Source of the DNA: Paraburkholderia nodosa | GTDB taxonomy: Bacteria; Pseudomonadota; Gammaproteobacteria; Burkholderiales; Burkholderiaceae | NCBI RefSeq assembly: GCF_001718195.1 | Contig: NZ_MCNV01000018.1 | Coordinates: 98,150 to 162,149 of the forward strand | Reading direction: 5' to 3' | Length of the DNA stretch: 64,000 nucleotides | Part shown: positions 24,515 through 34,044 of the stretch, piece after piece | Layout: each line of letters begins with the position of its first letter | Position numbering within the stretch: the stretch's first letter is position 1 | Notes under the pieces: generated by a model | Told to the model about the DNA's origin: nothing | Database searches by the model: none | Seen by the model: only the letters and a program-made list of their open reading frames with translations | Translations under genes and position numbers: made by a program

Positions 24515-26025
24515 GACTCGCCTCCTGCGATGAGTTGATACACCTGATCCTCCGAGAGGCGATCGCCCGCGATCTCGGCGACCTTGCGACGGTCGCGCAG
24601 GACAGCAATCCTGTGACTGACGCGAACCACCTCGCTCATTTCAGAAGAGATAAAGAGAATTGCGAGGCCTTTCGCGCAAAGCGAACGCACACGGTCCATG
24701 ATCTCGAACTTCGCGGCGACGTCGATACCGCGCGTTGGCTCATCCATAATCAACAGTTTCGGCTCGGTCGCGAGCCAGCGGGCGAGCAGCACCTTTTGCT
24801 GGTTTCCCCCCGAGAGCAGGCCGATGGGCTGCTCTGCGTCGCGTGCCTTGATCCCGAGTTGCGCGATGTATTCATCGGCCATTTTTCTTTGGCGGGCGTA
24901 ACTCAGCATGCGCCACCATCCACGTCGTGCCTGCAACGCCAGAACAATGTTTTCCCGGATCGACAATGCCGCTACGATTCCTTCTTTTTTTCGATCCTCG
25001 GGGCAATAGGCAATGCCATGTCGCACAGCGTCACGCGGCGAAGTGAGCTTCGCGCGATGTCCGTCGATCAACATCGTCCCAGTGTCCGGGCGTTCCGCGC
25101 CGAACACCAGCCGCGCTGTTTCGGTGCGGCCAGAACCGAGCAGTCCAGCAAGGCCGACGATCTGGCCTGGACACACGTCGAGATCGACGGGACTCATCAA
25201 TCCACGCCGACCCACACCCTGCATGGAAAGAAAGGGGGTTGCCGCTGCATCCGGGTGTGGTCCGTCCGATGCGCCAGCCTTCATTGCCTCATTCATGCCT
25301 TCGCGGCCAGTCATCTTTGCGACCAGCACGTCGACGGGCAAGTCCTTTGCCAGGTACTCGCCTTCTCGTGCGCCATTACGCATGACGGTGATGCGATCCG
25401 ACACGGCATAGGTCTGCTCAAGAAAATGCGTCACGAACAGAATCGCCATTCCCGATTCCTTCAAGCGGCGCAGCACAGCGAAAAGCCGCGCGACTTCGCC
25501 GTCATCGAGACTTGACGTGGGCTCGTCGAGAATGAGCACGCTCGCGTCGACGGAGACGGCGCGCGCGATTGCCACCATCTGCTGGACCGCGATCGGGTAG
25601 GAATCCAGTGAGCGCGTGACATCAATGTAAAGATCCAGAGCGGCCAGCGCGTCCCGCGCCTGCACGTTGATCGCTTTCCAGTCGATTGCTCCGCGCTTCT
25701 TGGGGTGCCGGCCGGCGAAGATGTTCTCCGCCACTGAAAGGTTCGGGCAGAGGTTCACTTCCTGATAGAGCGTCTGGATGCCGGCGGCTTCGGCGTCCAG
25801 CGGCGCGGTGAAGCGAACCGGCTTCCCAGCGAGGCAGATTTCGCCGCGATCGTGTGCGAATACGCCCGTGAGCACGTTGATGAGCGTTGATTTGCCCGCG
25901 CCGTTCTGGCCCATCAACGTGTGAATCTCACCGGGAAACAGCCGAAAATCGACCTGCTGCAACGCCTTGACGCCCGGGAACGTCTTGTCGATGCCGGTCA
26001 TTTCGAGTATGGGTAAAGGCTTCAT
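24511..26025 (-). CDS. ytfR: Sugar ABC transporter ATP-binding protein, YtfR type
   Basis: A 504-residue double-domain ATPase. The first half has Walker A GQNGAGKSTLINVLTG and LILDEPTSSLDDGE; the second has a degenerate P-loop (GLLGSGRTETARLVFG), signature LLSGGNQQKVLLARWLATEPKLLIMDEPTRGIDVAAK. Two fused ABC domains with a degenerate C-terminal P-loop are the rule for RbsA/MglA/YtfR-type importers. It powers uptake by the two permeases encoded next to it and starts 111 bp after the binding-protein stop. Confidence 0.92.
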   Translation of the reverse strand: MKPLPILEMTGIDKTFPGVKALQQVDFRLFPGEIHTLMGQNGAGKSTLINVLTGVFAHDRGEICLAGKPVRFTAPLDAEAAGIQTLYQEVNLCPNLSVAENIFAGRHPKKRGAIDWKAINVQARDALAALDLYIDVTRSLDSYPIAVQQMVAIARAVSVDASVLILDEPTSSLDDGEVARLFAVLRRLKESGMAILFVTHFLEQTYAVSDRITVMRNGAREGEYLAKDLPVDVLVAKMTGREGMNEAMKAGASDGPHPDAAATPFLSMQGVGRRGLMSPVDLDVCPGQIVGLAGLLGSGRTETARLVFGAERPDTGTMLIDGHRAKLTSPRDAVRHGIAYCPEDRKKEGIVAALSIRENIVLALQARRGWWRMLSYARQRKMADEYIAQLGIKARDAEQPIGLLSGGNQQKVLLARWLATEPKLLIMDEPTRGIDVAAKFEIMDRVRSLCAKGLAILFISSEMSEVVRVSHRIAVLRDRRKVAEIAGDRLSEDQVYQLIAGGES

Positions 26026-26136
26026 GATGTTCGCGAGATCCGCGGACGGCCTCGGCAGTGGTGTCGGGGACGAGCCGGCGCGCTCAGGAGTGACGCTCCC
26101 GAGCGCGCCCGTCAGCGGCTAGATATGACGTGCAGA

Positions 26137-27105
26137 TCAGTACTTTCGGCTCGGCATGACTTGCGCAGCGACATTCATCGGGAAGATGCCTTCGTCGGTG
26201 ACGATGCGCCGCGCAACCTGCTTGCCGGCCACGATGTCCTTCACCGCGGCCATCAACTGAGGACCGAGCAACGGGCTGCATTCGACGTCCACGTTGATCT
26301 TCCCGTCCACCATGGCCTGGAAGCCACCCTTCGTCGCGTCGAAGGAAACGACCGTGACATCCTTGCCCGGTTTGATGCCTGCTTCTTCCATGGCCTGGAT
26401 TGCTCCGAGCGCCATATCGTCGTTATGGGCATAGACCACGTTGATCTTTTTGCCGTACGTCTTCGCAAACGCTTCCATTACCTGCTTGCCGCCCGCAAGC
26501 GTGAAGTCACCGCTTTGCGACGCGATCACCTTGAACTTCGGATCGCTCTTGATCACTTCCATCAGGCCCGCATGACGATCGTTGGCTGGCGCGGAACCGA
26601 CCGTCCCTTGCAGTTCTGCGATGTTGATGGGACCCGGCTCGTTCTTGTAACGCTCCTCGAGCCAGTGGCCTGCGCGCCGCCCCTCTTCCATGAAGTCGGA
26701 GCCGATCATCGTCACGTACAGCGAGGGATCCTTTACGTCGATCGCGCGATCGGTGAGGACGACCGGAATCTTTGCACGCTTCGCCTCTTCGAGCACCGGC
26801 TCCCAGCCGGATTCGACGACAGGCGAAAACGCGATAACGTCGACCTTCTGCGCGATGAACGAGCGGATCGCCCTGATCTGGTTTTCCTGCTTCTGCTGGG
26901 CGTCCGAGAACTTCAGGTTGACGCCGGCATCCTTGGCTGCCGCTTTCACCGACACGGTGTTTGCCGTGCGCCATGCACTTTCGGCGCCAACCTGGGAGAA
27001 CCCAAGCGTAATCGGCTTGCCCTGTGCGAATGCGCTTGTCCCGGCAGCAATCGTGAACGCCGCCCCCACCATCGTACGTAGTGCGATCTTTCTGACCAGC
27101 TTCAT
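26137..27105 (-). CDS. ytfQ: Sugar-binding periplasmic protein, YtfQ type
   Basis: A 322-residue exported binding protein. The signal peptide ends TSAFAQ. PITLGFSQVGAESAWRTANTVS, QQKQENQIRAIRSFIAQKVDVI, SGWEPVLEEAKRAKIPVVLTDRAIDVKDPSLYV and VVYAHNDDMALGAIQAMEEAGIKPGKDV closely follow E. coli YtfQ from memory, a galactofuranose-binding protein. GGAGACAG precedes the ATG. It is the promoter-proximal gene of the importer operon, as expected for the most strongly needed component. A 675-bp region separates it from the divergent polyol cassette. Confidence 0.93.
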   Translation of the reverse strand: MKLVRKIALRTMVGAAFTIAAGTSAFAQGKPITLGFSQVGAESAWRTANTVSVKAAAKDAGVNLKFSDAQQKQENQIRAIRSFIAQKVDVIAFSPVVESGWEPVLEEAKRAKIPVVLTDRAIDVKDPSLYVTMIGSDFMEEGRRAGHWLEERYKNEPGPINIAELQGTVGSAPANDRHAGLMEVIKSDPKFKVIASQSGDFTLAGGKQVMEAFAKTYGKKINVVYAHNDDMALGAIQAMEEAGIKPGKDVTVVSFDATKGGFQAMVDGKINVDVECSPLLGPQLMAAVKDIVAGKQVARRIVTDEGIFPMNVAAQVMPSRKY

Positions 27106-27780
27106 TATTCTGTCTCCGATGTACGAGTTTCTAATTACTATTTTTCGCCACAGCCTGATGCTGTTCGAATCACCGATCGAATGGATGCTTTAGCCAAAAC
27201 GCAAGTATTCCGCTCCCCTGTCTCGTTAGACTTGAATTTCCGGGCAATGCCGGCTAAGGCAAGAACGTCGTCGACTCGGCCCCTTGCCTCGAGACAGCGC
27301 TCGATCAATGGGTTCGGCACAGTCTATGGAGAAGCCCGATAACCTTCCAATGAAAAATTCGCCTTCTCCGATACACGTTTTGGCATTGGTGTAAATACCT
27401 ATCTGTGCCTTCGCGAATTGTCTTGCCAACCTGATCTCCAGTGGATTTTGTCCTCGCGACTACAATAATTACATAGGGATACTTATGATCAGAATCGGGG
27501 TGATCTGTCGCGTGAGAAAGCGAAAGGCTGTGCGCGCGACGATCCCCGAACCACCCATCGAGCCGAAATCGCGCCCTGCCAGAGCACATAACCACGCTCT
27601 CGGTTCGACACAAAATTTTGCGCTGCACACAAAAACTGAGCAAAAAGTACAGAACCGCTGCCCCGTTTTGGCGTGGCTGGCGCGCCAGGCCGGTGCTAAC
27701 TTACGCTCGCTATCTACCGGCACGCAAACTCCACCGGCCGATAACAAACCACTCGAACTAAAACCTTCCAGGAGACGGCA
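27106..27780. other. Long divergent promoter region, no gene seen
   Basis: 675 bp separate ytfQ from the polyol-binding-protein gene, and no open frame on either strand has protein signatures or a ribosome site. The ytfQ side (27106-27200) and 27420-27490 are AT-rich and presumably hold the promoters. The other end finishes with CCAGGAGACGGCA before the GTG of the binding protein. No operator with convincing symmetry was found. Confidence 0.5.
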
Positions 27781-29052
27781 GTGAAAAGGTTCCACTATTC
27801 CGCACTGTGTGCGTTGCTGGGCGCGACCCTGCCTGTCGTGTCGGTCGCGCAGTCGTGCAATGTTCCTGTCATCAAGGTGCTCGCGCAGAAAAGTCTCGGC
27901 CTTACCGTGATGGAAAAATCCTTGCCGGACTACGAGAAAAAGACCGGAACGAAGATCGAGATCAGCTATTTTGGAGAGAACGACCGCCGTGCAAAATCGC
28001 GGCTCGACGCGTCGACCGGCGCCGGCTCATACCAGGTCTACTACGTGGATGAGGCGAATGTCTCCGAGTTCGCGACGGCGGGCTGGATCGTGCCCCTGCT
28101 GAAGTACTACCCCAAGGAAGCCGACTACAACGACTTCCTGCCCGGACGTCGCGCTGTCGCGAGCTATAAGGGCGTCGCGTATTTCGCGCCGCTCATCGGC
28201 GGTTCCGACTTCCTGTTTTATCGCCGGGATATTCTCGAAAAAGCGCATATGCCGGTGCCGCGCACGCTCGACGAACTGGTTGCCGACATCAAGAAACTCA
28301 ACGCGCCGCCGAACCTGTACGGCTGGGTTGCGCGAGGCCAGCGCGGCTCCGGCATGAACGTCTGGCGCTGGGCGCCGTTCATGCTCGCCGAAGGCGGCAC
28401 ATGGACCGACAAGCAGCAGCAACCCGCATTCAATTCACCCTCTGCCGTCAAGGCCACGCAGCTTTACACGGACCTCTTCAAGTATGCGCCGCCGGGCTCC
28501 ACCACCTATGACTGGAGCAACGCACTCGAAGCATTCCGCTCTGGCAAGGTGGCGTTCATGATCGAGTCGACGCCGTTCGCCGACTGGATGGAAGACTCCA
28601 CCAAGTCGAGTGTCGCCGACAAGGTCGGCTACGCGAGACCGCCCTCACCGCTGCCATCCGCCGCTTACGGGCATGGTCTGGCCATTTCTGCAGTCGGCGC
28701 AAAGGACGAATGCGCCCGCCAGGCAGCCGGCAAGTTCATTGCGTGGGCAACGAGCAAGGAGCAGGAACAGGCGCGCCTGCGCGACAACGTGTTCAGCGAC
28801 TACAACCGCACGAGCACAGTCGAAAGCGACTATTTCCAGAAGCATGTCAAACCGCAGATTCTCGCCGGGTTGAAGGATACGACGCCGGTGTCGAAGGTTA
28901 CGTTCTGGCCAAGCCCCCAATGGCCGGATATCGGTGACAACCTTGGCGTGGCGCTCGAGGAAATCTTTACGGGCACCCAAAAGGACATTCAGGGCGCGCT
29001 CAACGATTCGACCCAGTACGCGGAAGATGCCATGGAGCATGCGCGCAAGTGA
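27781..29052 (+). CDS. Polyol/sugar ABC transporter substrate-binding protein
   Basis: A 423-residue family 1 solute-binding protein. A signal peptide (YSALCALLGATLPVVSVAQS) is followed by KVLAQKSLGLTVMEKSLPDYEKKTGTKIEI, YYVDEANVSEFATAGWIVPL and SALPSAAYGHGLAISAVG-like blocks (here SPLPSAAYGHGLAISA). Overall organisation resembles SmoE-type sorbitol/mannitol-binding proteins. It starts with GTG, with AGGAGACGG as the ribosome site. It is the first gene of a cassette that continues with two permeases, a polyol dehydrogenase, the ATPase, an AraC regulator and xylulokinase, so a pentitol or hexitol is the probable ligand. Confidence 0.9.
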   Translation: MKRFHYSALCALLGATLPVVSVAQSCNVPVIKVLAQKSLGLTVMEKSLPDYEKKTGTKIEISYFGENDRRAKSRLDASTGAGSYQVYYVDEANVSEFATAGWIVPLLKYYPKEADYNDFLPGRRAVASYKGVAYFAPLIGGSDFLFYRRDILEKAHMPVPRTLDELVADIKKLNAPPNLYGWVARGQRGSGMNVWRWAPFMLAEGGTWTDKQQQPAFNSPSAVKATQLYTDLFKYAPPGSTTYDWSNALEAFRSGKVAFMIESTPFADWMEDSTKSSVADKVGYARPPSPLPSAAYGHGLAISAVGAKDECARQAAGKFIAWATSKEQEQARLRDNVFSDYNRTSTVESDYFQKHVKPQILAGLKDTTPVSKVTFWPSPQWPDIGDNLGVALEEIFTGTQKDIQGALNDSTQYAEDAMEHARK

Positions 29053-29146
29053 GGGGCACCGCGGGGACGCGCGCGAGGCGCGCGAATCCCTTCTGTGCAA
29101 CGGAGCGGCGGCATGCGCTCCCGCGTATTCGAAGCTGGAGAGCTGA

Positions 29147-30025
29147 ATGTTCAATCGCGGTAAGACTAGCCTTCCGTTCGTATTTCTGGTGCCGCCTCTC
29201 GTTGCGATGGCGGTCCTGGGATTCGTGCCTACCATCGCGGCGATCAACCTCGCGCTCCGCAATCGCGTGTTGCGCTACCCGGACAGCGAGTTCGTCTGGA
29301 TGCGCAATTTCGTGCGCCTTGCTGCCGATCGGCGCTTCATCAACTCCATCGAGGTCTCGGCCATCTGGGAGGTCGTGACGGTGCTAGGCGCGGTCGCGCT
29401 CGGAATCGTCGTTGCCATTTATCTGTTCGAGCATGTGCACGGCCGGTTGCGCAATGCCATCAGTGTGCTGTTGATCATCCCTGTGCTGTTGCCACGTGTT
29501 TCTGCGGCGTTTATCTGGAAGTTCATGTACTCGCCGCTCAATGGCATTCTCAGCTGGCTGATCGGCCTCTTTGGCATCACGAACACGGCCTTTCTCTCTG
29601 ACCCGGCGCTTGCGCTCTATGCGGTCGCGCTGGTCGATATCTGGCAATGGGGACTGTTCTTTTCCGTGGTGGTGCTGAAGCTGCTCGAGACGCTGCCGCC
29701 CGAGCCGCTCGAAGCCGCACGGCTCGACTATGCGAGCACATGGCAGGTTTATGCATACATCGCGCTGCCAATGCTGAAGGCGCCGATCATGAGTCTCGTG
29801 TTCATCAAGATGGTGGAATCGCTGCGCTCGTTCGACCTGATCTACGTGATGACCAAAGGCGGCCCGGGCGTATCCACCGAAACGCTGGACATGTACGCGT
29901 ACTCCCAGGGAATCGGCCTCGCAGGAAAGGTGTCGTACGCGTCGAGCATGGCGGTCCTGATGATGGTCGCCACGACCTTGATTTTCACGCTTATCTGGAA
30001 GCGGGTGAACAAATGGGAAGACTGA
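29147..30025 (+). CDS. ABC transporter permease (polyol/sugar), first
   Basis: A 292-residue MalF-type permease with six hydrophobic segments. The EAA loop is seen as EPLEAARLDYASTWQVYAYIALPMLKAPI, followed by MTKGGPGVSTETLDMYAY, a block shared by sugar-alcohol permeases. It begins at the ATG at 29147, 94 bp after the binding-protein stop, and overlaps the second permease by 13 bp. Together the two form the membrane channel. Confidence 0.92.
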   Translation: MFNRGKTSLPFVFLVPPLVAMAVLGFVPTIAAINLALRNRVLRYPDSEFVWMRNFVRLAADRRFINSIEVSAIWEVVTVLGAVALGIVVAIYLFEHVHGRLRNAISVLLIIPVLLPRVSAAFIWKFMYSPLNGILSWLIGLFGITNTAFLSDPALALYAVALVDIWQWGLFFSVVVLKLLETLPPEPLEAARLDYASTWQVYAYIALPMLKAPIMSLVFIKMVESLRSFDLIYVMTKGGPGVSTETLDMYAYSQGIGLAGKVSYASSMAVLMMVATTLIFTLIWKRVNKWED

Positions 30026-30825
30026 TCTCCCGCAGTACGATTCTGCTGCTCGGTGTAGCGCTCGCCGTCGCGGCGGTGTTCCCCGTCCTCTGGGCAGTGC
30101 TCAATTCACTGAAGAACCTGCTCGATATCGTCACACCCACGCCGCGTTTCATCTTCACGCCCACTCTGGACAATTACCGGCAGGTGATTTCGAGCCCGGA
30201 GGTGCTGATCGCACTGGAGAACAGTTCGGTCATCGTGGGCACCGCGGTCATCCTGGGCACGGTGCTTGGCGTGCCAGCAGCCTATGTGATCGCGCGTTTT
30301 CACGTTCCGGCAAAACGCGACATCCAGTTCTTCCTGCTGTCGCTGCGTTTCCTGCCGCCGGTCGCGGTAGCGATTCCGCTCATCGCGATCTGGGTGGACC
30401 TCGGGCTGTATGACACGCGGTTCTCGATGATCGTCACCTATCTGCTAACGACCTTGTCCACCATCACATGGCTCTCGATACCCGTGTTCCAGCGCATGCC
30501 GCGCGAGATCGAGGAAGCCGCCACGCTCGACGGTTATGGACCTTACGCCGTGTTCTGGCGCATTGCCTTGCCGACCTGTGGCAACACACTGCTGGGCGGC
30601 ATCATCTTCAGCTTCGTGCTGGTCTGGAACGAACTGATGATGGGACTTGCGCTGACGTCCTCGCGCAGCGCCACCCTGCCGGTCGTCGCATCCGCGTTTA
30701 CGTCGCTCGGTCAGGAGGTGCCGTGGGGCGTGATCAACGCGTCGACAGTTCTACTCGCACTGCCGCCAATCATCTTCGTGGGCGTGCTGATTCGCCTCCT
30801 GAACTCAATGGTCAAAGGAAAATAA
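30013..30825 (+). CDS. ABC transporter permease (polyol/sugar), second
   Basis: A 270-residue MalG-type permease. The EAA loop is REIEEAATLDGYGPYAVFWRIALPTCGN, with LRFLPPVAVAIPLIAIWVDLGLYDTRFSM upstream, typical of SmoG/MtlG-like proteins. The ATG at 30013 lies inside the end of the first permease gene, so the subunits are translationally coupled; the open frame extends further upstream but only as out-of-frame overlap with the first permease. Confidence 0.92.
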   Translation: MGRLISRSTILLLGVALAVAAVFPVLWAVLNSLKNLLDIVTPTPRFIFTPTLDNYRQVISSPEVLIALENSSVIVGTAVILGTVLGVPAAYVIARFHVPAKRDIQFFLLSLRFLPPVAVAIPLIAIWVDLGLYDTRFSMIVTYLLTTLSTITWLSIPVFQRMPREIEEAATLDGYGPYAVFWRIALPTCGNTLLGGIIFSFVLVWNELMMGLALTSSRSATLPVVASAFTSLGQEVPWGVINASTVLLALPPIIFVGVLIRLLNSMVKGK

Positions 30826-30835
30826 GGAGAATGTT

Positions 30836-31870
30836 GTGAAGGCACTTGTACTGGAAGAAGCTAGACGCCTGAGCCTGCGGGACATCGATTTGCCGCTTGC
30901 GATCGGGCCACGGGATGTCAAGGTTCGCATTCATACCGTTGGCGTGTGCGGAAGTGACGTGCACTACTTCACGCACGGCCGCATTGGGCCGTTCAAGGTC
31001 GAACAGCCGATGGTGCTCGGTCATGAGGCGTCGGGCACGATCGTCGAGGTGGGGGCCGAAGTCGGTCACCTGAAAGTTGGCGACCGCGTTTGCATGGAAC
31101 CCGGCGTGCCGCAGTTCGATTCACGTGCCACCATGCGCGGACTGTACAACCTGGACCCCGCCGTGAGGTTCTGGGCCACCCCCCCGGTGCATGGCTGCCT
31201 GACTCCCTACGTGGTGCACCCAGCCGCGTTCACTTTCCGACTTCCGGACAACGTCTCGTTCGCGCAAGGCGCCATCGTCGAGCCCTTGTCGATCGGCCTG
31301 CAAGCAGCCACGAAGGCCGCGATGAAGCCCGGCGACGTGGCCGTCGTAATTGGTGCAGGCACCATCGGCGCGATGACGGCGCTCGCGGCGCTCGCGGGCG
31401 GCGCGTCGCGCGTGATCCTCGCCGACGTCGTGAAAGAGAAATTGCGCCATTTCGCGGGCAATCCGGCGGTGACTACTGTGAATGCCGCAGTGGAATCGCT
31501 CCAGGACGTGGTGCGCCAGGTGACCGAAGACTGGGGCGCCGATGTCGTGTTCGAAGCCTCGGGCAATGCGAAGGTCTTCGAGACGCTGCTGGACCTCGTG
31601 TGTCCGGGCGGCTGCGCGGTGCTGGTTGGCATGCCGCCAGGCCCGGTCGCGCTCGACGTGGTAGCGATGCAGGCAAAGGAGATCCGGCTCGAATCCGTGT
31701 TCCGCTACGCGAACATTTTTCCGCGGGCGCTGGCCCTCATCAGTTCGGGAATGATCGACGTGAACCCGTTCATCTCCCGCAAGTTCGCATTTTCAGACGG
31801 CATCAAGGCGTTCGAGGAAGCCGCTGCTGGCCGGCCCGAGGACGTGAAGATCCAGATCGAGATGGATTGA
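30836..31870 (+). CDS. Zinc-type polyol dehydrogenase (xylitol/sorbitol dehydrogenase family)
   Basis: A 344-residue medium-chain dehydrogenase. Catalytic zinc ligands are Cys in VGVCGSDVHYFTHG and His-Glu in VLGHEASG, with a further Glu in AIVEPLSIGLQAA; the NAD-binding site is VVIGAGTIGAMTALAALAGG. The Cys-rich lobe that binds the structural zinc is replaced by EPGVPQFDSRATMRGLYNLDP, as in a bacterial xylitol-dehydrogenase subgroup. GTG start with AAGGAGAATGTT. In this cassette it would oxidise an imported pentitol to D-xylulose (or hexitol to ketose) for the kinase downstream. Confidence 0.88.
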   Translation: MKALVLEEARRLSLRDIDLPLAIGPRDVKVRIHTVGVCGSDVHYFTHGRIGPFKVEQPMVLGHEASGTIVEVGAEVGHLKVGDRVCMEPGVPQFDSRATMRGLYNLDPAVRFWATPPVHGCLTPYVVHPAAFTFRLPDNVSFAQGAIVEPLSIGLQAATKAAMKPGDVAVVIGAGTIGAMTALAALAGGASRVILADVVKEKLRHFAGNPAVTTVNAAVESLQDVVRQVTEDWGADVVFEASGNAKVFETLLDLVCPGGCAVLVGMPPGPVALDVVAMQAKEIRLESVFRYANIFPRALALISSGMIDVNPFISRKFAFSDGIKAFEEAAAGRPEDVKIQIEMD

Positions 31871-31873
31871 ATC

Positions 31874-33046
31874 ATGGCGACTATCGTCTGCGAAGGGCTC
31901 ATGAAGCAGTACGACGCCGGGCAACCGGTACTGCATCCACTCGACCTGCACATCGACGAAGGCGAGTTCGTCGTTCTACTGGGGCCGTCGGGATGCGGCA
32001 AGTCGACGATGCTGCGCATGATCGCCGGGCTGGAGGAGATATCGGGAGGCAATCTCTCGATCGGCGGCACTGTCGTGAACGACGTACCCGCACGCGAGCG
32101 CAATGTCGCGATGGTCTTTCAGAACTACGCGCTCTATCCGCACATGAGCGTGTACGAGAACATCGCGTTTGGCCTGCGGCGCCTCAAAACGCCCAAGGCC
32201 GAGATCGACCGCCGCGTGCGCGAGGTGGCCGCCATGCTCAATCTCGATGCGCTGCTCGAGCGCAAGCCGCGCGCCATGTCGGGCGGGCAGCAGCAGCGCG
32301 CTGCCATCGCCCGGGCGATGATCAAGACGCCCGCGGTCTTCCTGTTCGACGAGCCATTGTCGAACCTCGACGCCAGGTTGCGCGCCCAGTTGCGCACCGA
32401 CATCAAACGCTTGCATCAGCGCCTGAAAACGACCACGGTCTACGTGACGCACGACCAGCTCGAGGCGATGACGCTAGCCGACCGCGTCATTCTGATGCGC
32501 GGCGGACGCATCGAGCAGGAAGGCACGCCGACCGAGCTATACCGCTATCCGCGCACGATTTTTGGTGCGGGCTTTATCGGCACGCCTGCGATGAATTTTC
32601 TCGATGCCTCGGTGCAACGCACTGGCGAAAGAGTCATCGCGTCGTCTGCCGTCGGTCACTGGGAACTACGCGCAAACCGCTTTCAGCGCTTGCAGGACGG
32701 ACAGGCGATCAAGCTGGCGGTTCGCCCAAATTTCGTATGGATTCCCGATGATGCGAGAGCGGATGATGCACTCATGCCCAGCGGTGCGGTGGAGCTGGTT
32801 GAAGTGTTGGGCGCAGAAGCGCTCATTACCGTTGACTGCTCAGGCGAGCGTATCACCGCGCTTGTACCGGCGAATGCCGTGCCTCACACCGGGGATCACG
32901 TCAGACTCGCGTTGCGCGAACACGATCTGCATGTTTTCGACGTCGCGACGGGGGCTAACGTGTCGCTTGGGCTGGCAGAAGAGGCAGCTGCGGCGCCCCT
33001 ACCCGACCCGCTCCTGCACGCGGCGCCCGGCGTGGGAGTACATTAG
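31874..33046 (+). CDS. ABC transporter ATP-binding protein, MalK/SmoK type
   Basis: A 390-residue ATPase. Walker A GPSGCGKSTMLRMIAG, Q-loop VFQNYALYPHMSVYENIAFGLR, signature AMSGGQQQRAAIARAM, Walker B VFLFDEPLSNLDA and the switch YVTHDQLEAMTLADR are all present. The C-terminal ~140 residues are the regulatory OB/TOBE domain (AVRPNFVWIPDD...VELVEVLGAEALITVDC). It starts three bases after the dehydrogenase stop. It supplies energy to the two permeases. Confidence 0.93.
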   Translation: MATIVCEGLMKQYDAGQPVLHPLDLHIDEGEFVVLLGPSGCGKSTMLRMIAGLEEISGGNLSIGGTVVNDVPARERNVAMVFQNYALYPHMSVYENIAFGLRRLKTPKAEIDRRVREVAAMLNLDALLERKPRAMSGGQQQRAAIARAMIKTPAVFLFDEPLSNLDARLRAQLRTDIKRLHQRLKTTTVYVTHDQLEAMTLADRVILMRGGRIEQEGTPTELYRYPRTIFGAGFIGTPAMNFLDASVQRTGERVIASSAVGHWELRANRFQRLQDGQAIKLAVRPNFVWIPDDARADDALMPSGAVELVEVLGAEALITVDCSGERITALVPANAVPHTGDHVRLALREHDLHVFDVATGANVSLGLAEEAAAAPLPDPLLHAAPGVGVH

Positions 33047-33100
33047 CGTGCGAGCGCGCGTGTTGGCCGCGAAGCCAGGATTCCCGTGGAGACGAGAGCA

Positions 33101-33996
33101 ATGAATCCGGATCTCGAATTGGTCCATACCCGTCAGGACGAGTCCTTTCGGGCCTGGGTGCACGACTATCCGCATATGGTTGCGAAATGGCACTTCCACC
33201 CGGAGTACGAAGTGCATGTCATTCGTGCTTCATCGGGCAAGTTCTTCGTGGGCGACCACATCGGGGACTTCCATCCTGGCAACATCGTGCTGACGGGCCC
33301 GAATCTGCCTCATAACTGGGTGACAGACAGCGGCGGCGGCGCGAGCGTGCCGTCCCGCGACCTCGTGCTGCAGTTCTCGCGTGATGCAGTCGAAAAGATG
33401 GTCGCGGCATTCGCTGAACTCAGCCCCGCGATCGCGCTAATCGATCAGGCGTCGCGAGGTATCCAGTTTCCGGACGCACTCGGCCTCGCGATTGCCCCTG
33501 TGATGCAGGAGGTTTCAGGTGCGCACGGTGCGCGCCGCGTGATGCTGCTGATGTCGATCCTCGACCAGTTGTGATCGCCTGCACCAGCAGGAAACTGCTC
33601 GCCGGTCCGGCATACAACGTCAGTGCGCAGCGCTATATGTCGTCGACCATCAACCAGGTGCTGTCGTACATCCAGCAGAATCTCGCCGGCAATCTGCGTG
33701 AAGTCGACGTTGCGGAAATGTCGAGCATGAGCGTCAGCACCTTTACGCGCTTCTTCAAGCGGCATACGGGCTGCACGTTTGTGCAGTATCAGAACCGGCT
33801 GCGCCTCAACGAAGCCTGCGAACTGCTCATGTGCTCGGATCTCGGCGTGACCGATATCTGTTACCGCGTCGGATTCAATAACGTATCGAACTTCAACCGG
33901 CAGTTTCTCGCGCAAAAAGGGATTCCGCCTTCGAAATTTCGCGCGTTGCACCGGCTCAACGACGCCCCCTCACACGCTCACAAGGCAGCGGCCTGA
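33101..33996 (+). pseudogene. AraC-family regulator split by a -1 frameshift
   Basis: The first frame (33101-33574, ATG after GGAGACGAGAGCA) encodes a cupin sensor domain (MVAKWHFHPEYEVHVIRASSGKFFVGD, PGNIVLTGPNLPHNWV) and stops at TGA in ILDQL. The next frame (33571-33996) continues the same protein (CTSRKLLAGPAYNVSAQ) into a full AraC helix-turn-helix domain (VAEMSSMSVSTFTRFFKRHTGCTF, LGVTDICYRVGFNNVSNFNRQF). The two overlap as GTGA, and no ribosome site precedes the GTG, so a one-base deletion or a sequence error is more likely than two designed subunits. It sits between the transporter and xylulokinase and should control the cassette. Confidence 0.8.
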
Positions 33997-34044
33997 GACC
34001 ACGCCAAGGCGGCGCAGCCGCCCGCTCACCGTCGGGAATACACT

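Noticed and set aside
27485..27784. 99-residue open frame before the polyol-binding-protein gene
   Set aside because: No ribosome site, no signal peptide or domain, and a competing frame on the other strand; it runs into the next gene's ribosome site. Treated as promoter DNA.
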